Shown here piece after piece: positions 48,329 to 56,133 of a DNA stretch of 64,000 nucleotides (position 1 is its first letter; every line of letters begins with the position of its first letter). Origin of the DNA: AC-32 sp046726435 (lineage in GTDB: Bacteria; Actinomycetota; Thermoleophilia; Gaiellales; Gaiellaceae); NCBI GenBank assembly GCA_046726435.1, contig JBKPAM010000008.1:1-64000 (forward strand). Direction: 5' to 3'. The notes below the pieces were generated by a model. The model was given only the letters and a program-made list of their open reading frames with translations. It was not told the DNA's origin and did no database searches. Both the position numbers and the translations under genes were made by a program.

Positions 48329-48630
48329 CCGAGCCGCTCGTCTTCCGGGGCCCGAATGGGTCGATCACGGTCACCGCCGGAGCACTCACGCGGCTCGTCG
48401 CGAGCGCGGCCCAGAGCGTCGAGGGGACACGCGTGCGCCGGCCCAAGCGCGGGGTCGAGGTGACGCACGGCGACGGCCGCGCGTCGGTCTCGCTCGAGCT
48501 CGCCGCCGACTACGGCGTGCCCTTGCCGGAGCTGGCGCGCTCGGTGCAGGAGCGTGTGGCCGACGCGGTCGCCAGCGTCTCCGGGCTCGAGGTCGAGCGC
48601 GTCGATGTCGAGATCGAGGAGATTTCCTAG
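48325..48630 (+). CDS. Asp23/Gls24 family (DUF322) protein
   Basis: 101 aa from TTG 48325 (TTGA overlap with accC). Sequence pattern GSITVTAGALTRLVASAAQS, VEVTHGDGRASVSLEL, PELARSVQERVADAV and GLEVERVDVEIEEIS is the Asp23/YqhY family, small cytosolic or membrane-associated proteins linked to envelope stress and, for YqhY, to control of acetyl-CoA carboxylase. Location between accC and nusB is the same as Bacillus yqhY, which supports the latter role. Its stop overlaps the nusB start by one base. Confidence 0.88.
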
Positions 48631-49007
48631 TGGCCGGCCGCCGCGCTGCGCGCAGGACCGCGCTCTTCCTGCTCTACCAGTGGGACGTGACCGGTCAGGA
48701 GCTCGCATCGCTGTACGAGGGCGAGATCGATCCGTTCTCGCTCGAGCTCGCCGAGAGCGTGATCGAGCGGCACGAGGAGCTCGACGCGCGGATCACGGCG
48801 GCGGCGAACGAGTGGACGGCCGACCGGCTGGGCTCGCTCGAGCGCAACATCCTGCGCATGGCGATCCTGGAGCTCGACCGCGGCGCCGTCCCCGTCGAAG
48901 TGGCCATCGACGAGGCGGTCTCGCTCGCGAAGCGCTACTCCTCCGAGGACGCGGGCAGGCTCGTTAACGGCATACTCGGCCGGATTGTGAAGGAGGCGCC
49001 CGCGTGA
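48630..49007 (+). CDS. nusB: Transcription antitermination factor NusB
   Basis: 125 aa from GTG 48630 (TAGTG overlap). All-helical: RRAARRTALFLLYQWDVTGQ, the RNA-binding N-terminal Arg-rich helix, ITAAANEWTADRLGSLERNI, LRMAILELDRGAVPVEVAID, EAVSLAKRYSSEDAGRLVNG ILGRIV. Part of the NusB-S10 antitermination complex on rRNA operons. The last 8 codons belong to a 112-bp unit tandemly repeated downstream. Confidence 0.93.
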   Translation: MAGRRAARRTALFLLYQWDVTGQELASLYEGEIDPFSLELAESVIERHEELDARITAAANEWTADRLGSLERNILRMAILELDRGAVPVEVAIDEAVSLAKRYSSEDAGRLVNGILGRIVKEAPA

Positions 49008-49229
49008 GAGTTGCTTTGTGGCCGGTGTTGGAACGGCCGCACCGGCAAAGCCGGCACGGCCTCCAGGCGGCATCGCGAGCGATGCCTTGGGCCGGCTCGT
49101 GAAGGAGGCTCCAGCGTGAGGGTTGCCTTGTGGCCGGCGTTGGAACGGCCGCACCGGCAAAGCCGGCACGGCCTCCAGGCGGCATCGCGAGCGATGCCTT
49201 GGGCCGGATCGTGAAGGAGGCGCCCACTT
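48987..49229 (+). repeat. 112-bp tandem repeat, 2 copies plus a partial third
   Basis: GTGAAGGAGG recurs at 48987, 49099 and 49211, spacing exactly 112 bp. Each unit holds the 3' end of nusB (IVKEAPA and stop) and a palindromic block with GGCAAAGCC and GGCATCGC..GCGATGCC. The units differ at only a few positions. The partial third unit provides the AAGGAGG used by xseB. The gap between nusB and xseB therefore arose by duplicating the gene end with a REP-like element. Confidence 0.9.
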
Positions 49230-49410
49230 GAGCGCAGAGGAACGGCTAAGGAGCGCGGAGGAGCTGCTCGACAGGCTCGAGCGCACGCGCGAGCGACTTG
49301 AGCAGACGACGGACCCCGACGAGGCGATCGAGATCCTGACCGAGCTGGCCGCGATTGCGAAGGAGGTCGAGGCACAGCTGCAGCAGGCGAAACGGGAGGC
49401 GGAGTCGTGA
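49228..49410 (+). CDS. xseB: Exodeoxyribonuclease VII small subunit-like protein
   Basis: 60 aa from TTG 49228, AAGGAGG 8 nt upstream inside the third tandem unit. Entirely helical coiled-coil type: SAEERLRSAEELLDRLERTR and EILTELAAIAKEVEAQLQQA, resembling the helical hairpin of XseB, but the family pattern FEEAL..LE..V..LE is weak. Position between nusB and ispA is that of xseB in Bacillus; xseA, folD and dxs are missing from this cluster. If it is XseB, its partner must be elsewhere. Overlaps ispA by GTGA. Confidence 0.55.
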   Translation: MSAEERLRSAEELLDRLERTRERLEQTTDPDEAIEILTELAAIAKEVEAQLQQAKREAES

Positions 49411-50177
49411 CGACAAATGAGGAGCTGCGGGCGCTCGTGGAGTCGTATCTCGCCGAGCTGGCGCTGACGCCCGAGCTCGGCGGGCTCGAAGAGTCGATGC
49501 GCCACGCCCTCGCGGGCGGCGGCAAGCGCGTGCGGCCGGTGCTCTGCCTGGCGACGGCCGAGGCCGCGGGGGCCGAGCCCGAGGCGGCGCTTCCGGCCGC
49601 GGCGGCGCTCGAGCTCGTGCACAACTTCTCGCTCGTCCACGACGACCTTCCCGCGCTGGACGACGACAAGGTGCGGCGTGGCCGCGCGAGCACGTGGGCG
49701 GAGTACGGCGAGGCGGTCGCGGTTCTCGCCGGCGACGCGCTGCTGGCCGAGGCGCTGCGGCTCGCCCTCTCCTACACCTCGCCCGCGGTCGCGCGCGAGC
49801 TCGTCCAGGCCACGCTCGGCATGATCGGCGGCCAGTACCTCGACATCATGGGCGGCGGCGACGACCTCGCCGCGCTGCACCGGCTCAAGACCGGCTGTCT
49901 CTTCTCCGCCTCGGTGGCGTGCGGACTATGGGTGGCCGAGGTGCCGGAGGCCGAGCAGCGGCCGTGGCGGGCCTTCGCGGACGAGGTGGGGCTCCTGTTC
50001 CAGATCGTCGACGACATCCTGGACGAGGACGGCTACCTGCTCGAGCACGGCCCCGAGGGCGCGCGGGCGCTGGCCGACGAGGCGGCAGATCGCGCACAGG
50101 CGCGGCTGGCCGAGATCCCGGCCGACACCTCTGTGCTCTCGGGGATCGTCGCCGGACTCGCCGCCCGCACGTCTTGA
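49407..50177 (+). CDS. ispA: Polyprenyl (farnesyl/geranylgeranyl) diphosphate synthase
   Basis: 256 aa from GTG 49407. First Asp-rich motif in NFSLVHDDLPALDDDKVRRG (DDxxxxD type), second in LFQIVDDILDEDGYLLE; also AGGGKRVRPVLCLATAE and IGGQYLDIM. Condenses IPP with allylic diphosphates; the residues before the first Asp motif (VHNFSLVHDD) and the DDxxxxD form suggest a short- to medium-chain product such as FPP or GGPP. It is shorter than usual (290-300 aa), mainly in the C-terminal helices. Overlaps the next gene by TTGA. Confidence 0.9.
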   Translation: MTTNEELRALVESYLAELALTPELGGLEESMRHALAGGGKRVRPVLCLATAEAAGAEPEAALPAAAALELVHNFSLVHDDLPALDDDKVRRGRASTWAEYGEAVAVLAGDALLAEALRLALSYTSPAVARELVQATLGMIGGQYLDIMGGGDDLAALHRLKTGCLFSASVACGLWVAEVPEAEQRPWRAFADEVGLLFQIVDDILDEDGYLLEHGPEGARALADEAADRAQARLAEIPADTSVLSGIVAGLAARTS

Positions 50178-51154
50178 CGGCTCCTGAACCGCGGCTCAGC
50201 AACGACTCGGCCCAGCTCGTGCCGCGCACGTCCTTCGACGGCACGGAGCTGCGCTTCGACTTTCCCGGCCTCGAGATCGGAGTTGCCGAGTACGACGAGG
50301 GGCCGACGGGTTGCACCGTGTTCGCGTTCCCCGAGGGGGCGGCGTCGTCGATTGACGTTCGCGGCGGCTCGCCGGGAGTCAGCGGCGCCGCGTACGACCT
50401 CGTCCACGCCATCTGCCTCGCCGGCGGCTCGCTGTACGGGCTTGAAGCTGCCGCCGGCGTCGCGGCCGAGCTGCTGGCGCGGCGGGGGTACCGCACCGGC
50501 TGGCTCGACATCCCGCTCGTCGCGGGCGCGATCGTCTTCGACTGGGGGCCGCGCGACAACGCCATCTACCCGGACAAGCAGCTCGGGAGAGCGGCGCTGA
50601 GGGAGGCGCGGCCCGGTCGCTTCCCGATCGGGCGCCGCGGCGCGGGCCGCTCGGCGACCGCCGGCAAGCTGTTCGCCTACGACGAGGGTGAGCCTGCCGG
50701 GCAGGGCGCGGCGTTCCGCCAGGTCGGCGAGACGAAGCTCGCGGTCTTCACGGTCGTGAACGCGGTCGGCGCGATCGTCGACCGCGACGGGAACGTCGTT
50801 CGCGGCCAATACGACCGTGCGGCGGGCTTGCGGCGCAAGCTGGTCTCCGGGGTCGAGGAGCGGCTCGCGGCCGGGACGCCGGTGCGTCCGCCACCGGGCA
50901 ACACGACGCTGACCGTCGTGGCTACGAACCTGCGGCTCGACCAGCGGCAGCTGCGGACGCTCGGACGCCAGGTTCACGCCTCGATGGCCCGCGCGATCCA
51001 GCCGTTCCACGCGCTCGAGGACGGCGACGTCCTCTTCACCGTCTCGACAGCCGGGATTGAGAAGGACCCGCTCCTGGACACGACCGCGCTCGGCGTGGTC
51101 GCGTCGGAGCTCGCCTGGGACGCGGTGCTCTCGCTGGCCGACGAGCCCGTGTAG
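50174..51154 (+). CDS. P1/DmpA (S58)-family N-terminal nucleophile peptidase
   Basis: 326 aa from TTG 50174 (TTGA overlap). Conserved blocks SPGVSGAAYDLVHAICLAGG, SLYGLEAAAGVAAEL, IPLVAGAIVFDW, GRRGAGRSATAGKLFAYD, AVFTVVNAVGAIVDRDGNVV, and the self-cleavage site PPPGNTTLTVVATN. Like NylC, the chain should split before the first Thr of NTTL to expose an N-terminal Thr nucleophile; the DmpA type uses Ser there. Substrates of the family include beta-peptides, aminopeptides and nylon oligomers. Here it replaces dxs in an otherwise Bacillus-like order. Confidence 0.85.
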   Translation: MTAPEPRLSNDSAQLVPRTSFDGTELRFDFPGLEIGVAEYDEGPTGCTVFAFPEGAASSIDVRGGSPGVSGAAYDLVHAICLAGGSLYGLEAAAGVAAELLARRGYRTGWLDIPLVAGAIVFDWGPRDNAIYPDKQLGRAALREARPGRFPIGRRGAGRSATAGKLFAYDEGEPAGQGAAFRQVGETKLAVFTVVNAVGAIVDRDGNVVRGQYDRAAGLRRKLVSGVEERLAAGTPVRPPPGNTTLTVVATNLRLDQRQLRTLGRQVHASMARAIQPFHALEDGDVLFTVSTAGIEKDPLLDTTALGVVASELAWDAVLSLADEPV

Positions 51155-51320
51155 TAGTGCCCCTCCCAGCAATGGACGCCCGTCTCTCGCCCGCTATCAC
51201 GCTGCGCCAGAGCCCTCCCTCGCCCTTGCGCAGGCTTCCAGCCTGCGCCGCGGTCGAGTGGGGACTCTGGCTTGGTGCTAGTGACCGAGAGCCTGGGCAC
51301 CATCACTGGAAGGGGCACTA
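51155..51320 (+). promoter_or_regulatory. Structured leader element, copy 2 (tlyA ribosome-binding-site-sequestering hairpin)
   Basis: Second copy of 46807-46972. Outer stem is perfect: TAGTGCCCCT (51155-51164) with AGGGGCACTA (51311-51320). ATGG (51172-51175) pairs with CCAT (51300-51303), and GCCC (51178-51181) with GGGC (51295-51298), compensating changes relative to ATGC/GCAT and GCCG/CGGC in copy 1; the tip is GCGCAGGCT/AGCCTGCGC. The Shine-Dalgarno GGAAGGGG (51308-51315), 5 nt before GTG 51321, is within the closing stem. Confidence 0.75.
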
Positions 51321-52085
51321 GTGCCGAGGAAGCGACTCGACGTGCTCCTCGTGGAGCGCGGGCTTGCGGAGAGCAGGGCCCAGGCACAGTCGCTCGTGCT
51401 GGCCGGCCGCGTGCCGGGCTACGAGAAGGCCGGTCAGCAGGTCGACGAATCGGTCGAGCTCGCGGTGATCGCGCCGCCGCCGTACGTCTCGCGCGGCGGC
51501 GAGAAGCTCGCGCACGCCCTCGTCATCTTCGGCGTCGATCCCGCCGGCCGCGACTGCCTCGACGTCGGAGCCTCGACTGGAGGCTTCACGGACGTTCTGC
51601 TCCAGCGCGGCGCCTCGCGCGTGATCGCCCTCGACGTCGGCTACGGGCAGCTGCACCCGCGCATCCGGGCGGACCCTCGCGTGACCGTCCTCGAGCGGCA
51701 GAACGTGCGCGCGGTGCGGGAGTTGCCGTTTGCCCCGAGCCTGGTCGTCTGCGACGTGTCGTTCGTGAGCGTTCGCAAGGCGCTGCCGCCGGCGCTTGCG
51801 CTGGCCGCTCCCGGCTGGGAGGCGGTCGTGCTCGTGAAGCCGCAGTTCGAGGCGGAACGTGGCGAGACGCGCCGCGGGGTGGTCCGCGACCGTGAGGTGC
51901 ACCGCCGCGTGCTGCGCGACGTGGCGCTGGCCGCCGCCGGCTGGGGAGGGGAGGTGGCCGGGGTCGTAGACTCCGGCCTGCCCGGCCCGAAGGGGAACCG
52001 CGAGTTCTTCCTCCAGCTGGTGCAGCGAGAGCGGCCAGAGATTCCCGATGACCTCGACGACTGGATCGACCACGCGACGAACTGA
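51321..52085 (+). CDS. tlyA: TlyA-family rRNA 2'-O-methyltransferase
   Basis: 254 aa from GTG 51321, whose first base follows the leader hairpin directly. N-terminal S4 RNA-binding domain (KRLDVLLVERGLAESRAQAQ, LVLAGRVPGYEKAG), linker YVSRGGEKLAHAL, FtsJ-like domain: CLDVGASTGGFTDVLLQRGA (SAM), VIALDVGYGQLHPRI, SLVVCDVSFVSVRKALPP, LVKPQFEAERGE. In Mycobacterium TlyA methylates C1409 of 16S and C1920 of 23S rRNA and is needed for capreomycin action. Followed by nadK and recN as in Mycobacterium. Confidence 0.93.
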   Translation: MPRKRLDVLLVERGLAESRAQAQSLVLAGRVPGYEKAGQQVDESVELAVIAPPPYVSRGGEKLAHALVIFGVDPAGRDCLDVGASTGGFTDVLLQRGASRVIALDVGYGQLHPRIRADPRVTVLERQNVRAVRELPFAPSLVVCDVSFVSVRKALPPALALAAPGWEAVVLVKPQFEAERGETRRGVVRDREVHRRVLRDVALAAAGWGGEVAGVVDSGLPGPKGNREFFLQLVQRERPEIPDDLDDWIDHATN

Positions 52086-52086
52086 G

Positions 52087-52908
52087 GTGCGGCGGCTCGC
52101 CGTCATCACGCACGGGAGGCCGGAGACGATCGGCGACGCGCTCGTGCGGCTGCGCACCTTGGCGAAGGAGCGTGGGATCGAGCTGGTGCTGCCAGACGAG
52201 GAGGTGGCGAAGCACGGCGACGGGCCGGCCGGCGCAGTCGAGAACGTGGATCTCGCGGTCGTCCTCGGCGGAGACGGCACGATGCTGCGGGCGTTGCGCC
52301 GGTTCCTCGGCACGGCAGTGCCGGTGCTGGGCGTCAACCTCGGACGCGTGGGCTTCCTCGCCTCGATGGAGGCGGATTCGCTCGAGGAGGGCCTCGGCCG
52401 CGCGCTCTCGGGCGCGTACGAGGTGGTCCGGCTGCCGGTGCTGGAGGCAGCCGCCGATGGTGGCAGGTGGCCCGCGGTCAACGACGTGGTGGTGACGAGC
52501 TCCACCCTCGGCCGGATGATCGAGCTCGGCTGGGCGGTGGGGAACGAGGACCTCGGCGTGCAGCCATGTGACGGGCTGATCTGCTCGACGCCGTCAGGCT
52601 CGACCGCCTACAACCTCTCCAACGGCGGGCCGGTGATGGTGTGGGGGCTCGATGCAATGGCAATCACGTTCGTCGCGCCGCATTCGCTGCACGCACGCCC
52701 GCTGGTCGTGCCGAGAGGGCGGGCGCTGAAGGTTACGAACCGGACGAGCACCATCGGGGCAACGGTGCTGGCGGACGGGCAGCCGGTGCACGAGCTGGCT
52801 CCGGGGGACGAGGTGGAGGCCCGTTTCGTGGATCAGTGGAGCCTGCTCGCGACGCTTCCAGAGAGCACGTTCTTCAGCCGCTACCGCCGGACGTTCTCCT
52901 CGGGCTGA
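52087..52908 (+). CDS. nadK: NAD kinase
   Basis: 273 aa from GTG 52087; ATG 52048, inside tlyA, would add 13 residues. LAVVLGGDGTMLRALRRFLG with the GGDGT motif, GVNLGRVGFLASMEAD, AVNDVVVTSSTLGRM (NE/D motif variant), DGLICSTPSGSTAYNLSNGG and the C-terminal ADGQPVHELAPGDEV. Phosphorylates NAD to NADP. The NE dipeptide that binds NAD ribose in most NadK is ND here, which is usual in some actinobacteria. Order tlyA-nadK-recN matches Mycobacterium. Confidence 0.94.
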   Translation: MRRLAVITHGRPETIGDALVRLRTLAKERGIELVLPDEEVAKHGDGPAGAVENVDLAVVLGGDGTMLRALRRFLGTAVPVLGVNLGRVGFLASMEADSLEEGLGRALSGAYEVVRLPVLEAAADGGRWPAVNDVVVTSSTLGRMIELGWAVGNEDLGVQPCDGLICSTPSGSTAYNLSNGGPVMVWGLDAMAITFVAPHSLHARPLVVPRGRALKVTNRTSTIGATVLADGQPVHELAPGDEVEARFVDQWSLLATLPESTFFSRYRRTFSSG

Positions 52909-52952
52909 GACACGCCGTCCACCCGTGCCCGCGTGGCGGGCCGGCTTCGGAC

Positions 52953-52994
52953 CCTGCGGAGCGTTCGTCACAGCCTGCGGAGCAATCGTCACAG
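52953..52994. repeat. 21-bp direct repeat upstream of recN
   Basis: CCTGCGGAGCGTTCGTCACAG followed immediately by the same sequence with two changes. GTCACA recurs once more 18 bp later. Two turns of the helix apart, such repeats may bind a regulator. The remaining spacer 52909-53151 has no supported gene. Confidence 0.5.
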
Positions 52995-53138
52995 GATCGG
53001 CACGAACCCGTCACACACGCGTGCGCGCCGGGGCGGTACCGTCCCTAGCCCCCACCCACCCAGGGGCGCGCGTGAACAAGAACCGGCGCGGCGGCTACCT
53101 GGCTGATTCCGCCGGTCGCCGCACGCCGCGCGCGGACG

Positions 53139-53144
53139 TAGCAT
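53139..53144 (+). promoter_or_regulatory. -10 box (TAGCAT) of recN
   Basis: Ends 7 nt before GTG 53152; leaderless layout. Confidence 0.55.
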
Positions 53145-53151
53145 CCAGACC

Positions 53152-54789
53152 GTGCTTCGGCGCCTTCGTATCGAGAACCTCGTTCTGATCCGCGAAGCCG
53201 AGCTTGTTCTCGCGCCTGGACTGAACGCGATCACGGGCGAAACCGGCGCCGGCAAGACGATTCTCGCCCAGGCGATTGGGCTCCTGCTGGGCGCGCGAGG
53301 AGACGCCGCGCTCGTGGGGCCCGACGGCGACGACGCGTACGTCGAGGCGGAGCTCGACCCGCCGATCGGGTTCTTCGACGACGACGAGCTCGCCGCGCTG
53401 TCAGAGCTCCGGCCGGAGGACGAAGACGGCCTGGTGCTCGCCCGGCGCGTGTTCCCGGACGGACGAACCCGCGCCTACGCCTGGGGACGCAGCGCCGCCC
53501 GCGAGGACGTCGCTGCTGCGGCGGAGCGGCTGATCGCCATGTCCGGCCAGTTCGAGCAACGACGCCTTGCGCGTGCGTCGTACCAGCTCGACGTCCTCGA
53601 TGCCTTCGCCGGCGACCGGCAGCAGCGGCGGCGGGCCGAGCTGCGACGCGCGTGGCGCGATCTCAGCGCCGCACGGCGTCGCCACGAGGACCTCACCCAG
53701 AACGCGGCCGCCGCCGAAGCGCGAGTCGCCGAGCTGCGGGCGCTCGTGGAGGGCATGGACGGGCTGACTCAGGACACCGAGGAAGACCTCCGCGCCGAGC
53801 GCGAGCGGTTGCGGCACGTGACCGAGCTGGCAGAAGGTGCGTCCACGGCCGCCGAAGCGCTTTCCCCCGAGGACGGCGACGGAGCGTCGGACCTCGTCGC
53901 GAGGGCCGAGCGCGCGGTCGCTCCGCTTGAGCGCCTCGCTCCGGAGCTGGAGCGCGCCGGCAACGAGCTCCGTGACCTCGAGCTGCGCCTGCGGGAGACG
54001 GCGTCCGAGCTGCGCGGGTTTCTCGCGTCGCTGGAGGCCGAGCCGGACCGTCTCGAGCAAGTCGAGTCCGAGCTCGGCGCGATCGCCGAGGCAAAGCGGC
54101 GTTTTCGCTGCGACAGCTACGAGGAGCTGCTCGGCCAGGCAGACGAGGCCCGTGTCGAGCTCACCGCGCTCGAGGGAGGCGCCGATCCGGTTGCGGCCGC
54201 CGCCAAGGCGCTGGCCGAGGCCGAGGAACGGGCCGCGAGCCTTGCCGCGGAGCTGCGCGCCGTACGCCACTCCGCGGCGGAGAGCTTCGCCGCCGGGGTC
54301 GCCGGAGAGCTGGGCGGGATCGGCCTCGGCGAAGGCGAGTTTCGCGTCGAGCTCCGAGAGCGCGAACCGGGTGCCACGGGGACTGACGAGGCTGCCTTCC
54401 TGATCAGGCCGAATGCGGGCCTACCGTTCGCGCCGGTCGCGGACACCGCCTCGGGCGGCGAGCTCTCCCGCATCGCCCTTGCGATCGCGGCGGTCGGGGG
54501 CGGCGAGACGATGGTCTTCGACGAGATCGACGCGGGGATCGGGGGCCAGACCGCGCATGCGGTGGGCGAGACCCTGCGTCGCCTCGCCGAGCGCGCGCAG
54601 GTTCTGACCATCACCCACCTGCCGCAGATCGCGTCACTCGCCGAGCGGCACTTCCGCGTCGAGAAGGTTCCGGGCGACCCGACGCACACGACGATCGAGC
54701 AGCTCGGAGACGACGAGCGAACCGCCGAGCTCCGGCGCATGCTGGGCGGCGAAGAGTTCATCTCCGCCGTGCAGCAGCACCAGCAATGA
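53152..54789 (+). CDS. recN: DNA repair protein RecN
   Basis: 545 aa from GTG 53152. SMC-like ATPase: Walker A AITGETGAGKTILAQAIGLL near residue 28, RRVFPDGRTRAYAWGRSA, Q-loop-like MSGQFEQRRL, a coiled-coil middle (about 160-360, Arg/Glu/Ala-rich), signature ASGGELSRIALAIA, Walker B MVFDEIDAGIGGQTA and LTITHLPQIASLA. Acts at double-strand breaks. Normal length. Overlaps the next gene by ATGA. Confidence 0.94.
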   Translation: MLRRLRIENLVLIREAELVLAPGLNAITGETGAGKTILAQAIGLLLGARGDAALVGPDGDDAYVEAELDPPIGFFDDDELAALSELRPEDEDGLVLARRVFPDGRTRAYAWGRSAAREDVAAAAERLIAMSGQFEQRRLARASYQLDVLDAFAGDRQQRRRAELRRAWRDLSAARRRHEDLTQNAAAAEARVAELRALVEGMDGLTQDTEEDLRAERERLRHVTELAEGASTAAEALSPEDGDGASDLVARAERAVAPLERLAPELERAGNELRDLELRLRETASELRGFLASLEAEPDRLEQVESELGAIAEAKRRFRCDSYEELLGQADEARVELTALEGGADPVAAAAKALAEAEERAASLAAELRAVRHSAAESFAAGVAGELGGIGLGEGEFRVELREREPGATGTDEAAFLIRPNAGLPFAPVADTASGGELSRIALAIAAVGGGETMVFDEIDAGIGGQTAHAVGETLRRLAERAQVLTITHLPQIASLAERHFRVEKVPGDPTHTTIEQLGDDERTAELRRMLGGEEFISAVQQHQQ

Positions 54790-55919
54790 GCTTCGTCGAG
54801 TTCACCGGACGAGCGAGGCTCGGGCGCCGGACGAAGAACCTCGTCAGCCGTCTCGGGCCTGACGACGTCGCGATCATCGATCACCAGGACATCGACCGCG
54901 TCTCCGCCGAGGAGCTGCTCGAGTCGGGCGTGCGCGTCGTCGTCAACGTGGCGCGCTCCCAGACGGGCCGGTTTCCCAACCCCGGGCCGCTGTTGCTCGC
55001 GCGTGGAGGCGTGCGGCTGATCGACGCTCCGGGAGCTCCGCTGTTCGACGAGCTCAGCGACGGCGAGGACGTCACGGTCCGGGGCTCGAGCATCTTCCGC
55101 AACGGCACCTGCGTCGCGAACGGCCGGACGCTCGGCGCGGACGAGCTCGGCCGTGCGCTCGCCGAGCAGAAGGGGCGCGTGACCGAGGCGCTCGAGGGGT
55201 TCGCCGAGAACACCCTGGAGTACCTCCGCGACGAGGGGCGCCTGCTCGCGGAAGGGGTCGACTTTCCGCCGCTCGAGACCCGGTTCCGCGAACGGCACGC
55301 GCTGGTCGTCGCGCGAGGGCCCGGCTACAAGCGCGACCTCGCGATCGTGCGTCCGTACGTGCGCGACTTCAAGCCGGTTCTGGTCGGCGTCGACGGCGGA
55401 GCGGACGCGCTGCTCGCGGCCGGATCGAAGCCGAACGTGATCGTCGGCGACATGGACTCGGTCTCGGACGAGGCTCTCCGCTGCGGTGCGGAACTCGTCG
55501 TCCATGCCTACCGCGACGGAGCGGCGCCCGGCGCCGCCCGTCTCGATCGCCTCGGGCTCCGCTACTCGACCGTGTCGGCGCCCGGGATCAGCGAGGACAT
55601 CGCTCTTTTGCTGGCCTTCGAGAAGGGCGCGGAGCTGATCGTCGCCGTCGGGACGCACTTCAACCTGATCGAGTTCCTCGAGCGCGACCGCGCGGGGATG
55701 TCGTCGACCTTCGTCACGCGGCTGAAGGTGGGGGAGATTCTGATCGACGCGAAGGGCGTTTCGCGCCTCGTGAGCCGCCAGGTCGGTCTCTGGCCGTTCG
55801 TCCTGCTTGCGGCGGCGGGCCTCGCCGCAGTCGTCGTCGCGATCGTCGCCTCGCCCGGCCTGCGCCACTTCATCGGCCTGCTGAGCCAGCGGATTCAGGA
55901 CCTGCTCGGAATCGGCTAG
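54786..55919 (+). CDS. steA: SteA-like cytokinetic/membrane protein with thiamin pyrophosphokinase-like domain
   Basis: 377 aa from ATG 54786 (ATGA overlap with recN). N-terminal domain (GRARLGRRTKNLVSRLGPDD, VVVNVARSQTGRFPNPGPLL), middle domain related to thiamin pyrophosphokinase (VGVDGGADALLAAGSKPN, VIVGDMDSVSD), and a C-terminal transmembrane helix (PFVLLAAAGLAAVVVAIVA). This is the SteA/Rv1697 family, which in Corynebacterium interacts with the SteB/MctB-like membrane partner at the septum. The partner-like gene follows at 56557. Order recN-steA-mctB-pyrG is that of Mycobacterium. Confidence 0.85.
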   Translation: MSFVEFTGRARLGRRTKNLVSRLGPDDVAIIDHQDIDRVSAEELLESGVRVVVNVARSQTGRFPNPGPLLLARGGVRLIDAPGAPLFDELSDGEDVTVRGSSIFRNGTCVANGRTLGADELGRALAEQKGRVTEALEGFAENTLEYLRDEGRLLAEGVDFPPLETRFRERHALVVARGPGYKRDLAIVRPYVRDFKPVLVGVDGGADALLAAGSKPNVIVGDMDSVSDEALRCGAELVVHAYRDGAAPGAARLDRLGLRYSTVSAPGISEDIALLLAFEKGAELIVAVGTHFNLIEFLERDRAGMSSTFVTRLKVGEILIDAKGVSRLVSRQVGLWPFVLLAAAGLAAVVVAIVASPGLRHFIGLLSQRIQDLLGIG

Positions 55920-56005
55920 CACCGCCGCTTGCGTGTGCTCGGCCGGCACCGAAGCGCGTCCGTCCTGAAGTCCGCCGCCTCGGGTCCCGTGGCCCGTCGC
56001 GCTCT

Positions 56006-56030
56006 GGACATGGCCGTTTCGGCCATGTCC
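56006..56030. other. Perfect 11-bp hairpin downstream of steA
   Basis: GGACATGGCCG (56006-56016), loop TTT, and its exact complement. 87 bp after the steA stop. It may end the recN-steA transcript or, read on the minus strand, lie about 20-45 nt into a transcript from the promoter module at 56050-56071. Confidence 0.5.
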
Positions 56031-56049
56031 CTGCGCTGGAACCCGTTGA

Positions 56050-56071
56050 CCTCCTCCCCGATGCGATCCTA
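56050..56071 (-). promoter_or_regulatory. GGGGAGGAGG promoter module, copy 3 (minus strand)
   Basis: On the minus strand TAGGAT (56071-56066), 6 nt, GGGGAGGAGG (56059-56050). The CGTGCGCC spacer block is kept but the -35 (ACCATG) is poor. No minus-strand gene follows; a transcript would pass the hairpin at 56006-56030 and run antisense to the end of steA. Confidence 0.45.
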
Positions 56072-56133
56072 GTGAGAAGAGGCGCACGCATGGTCACGAA
56101 AGCGTCAAGGAACAGCAACACTTCGCGCCGCGC

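Noticed and set aside
54117..56087. 656-codon open frame antisense to recN and steA
   Set aside because: It spans two real genes on the other strand, with Ser/Arg-rich sequence without domains.
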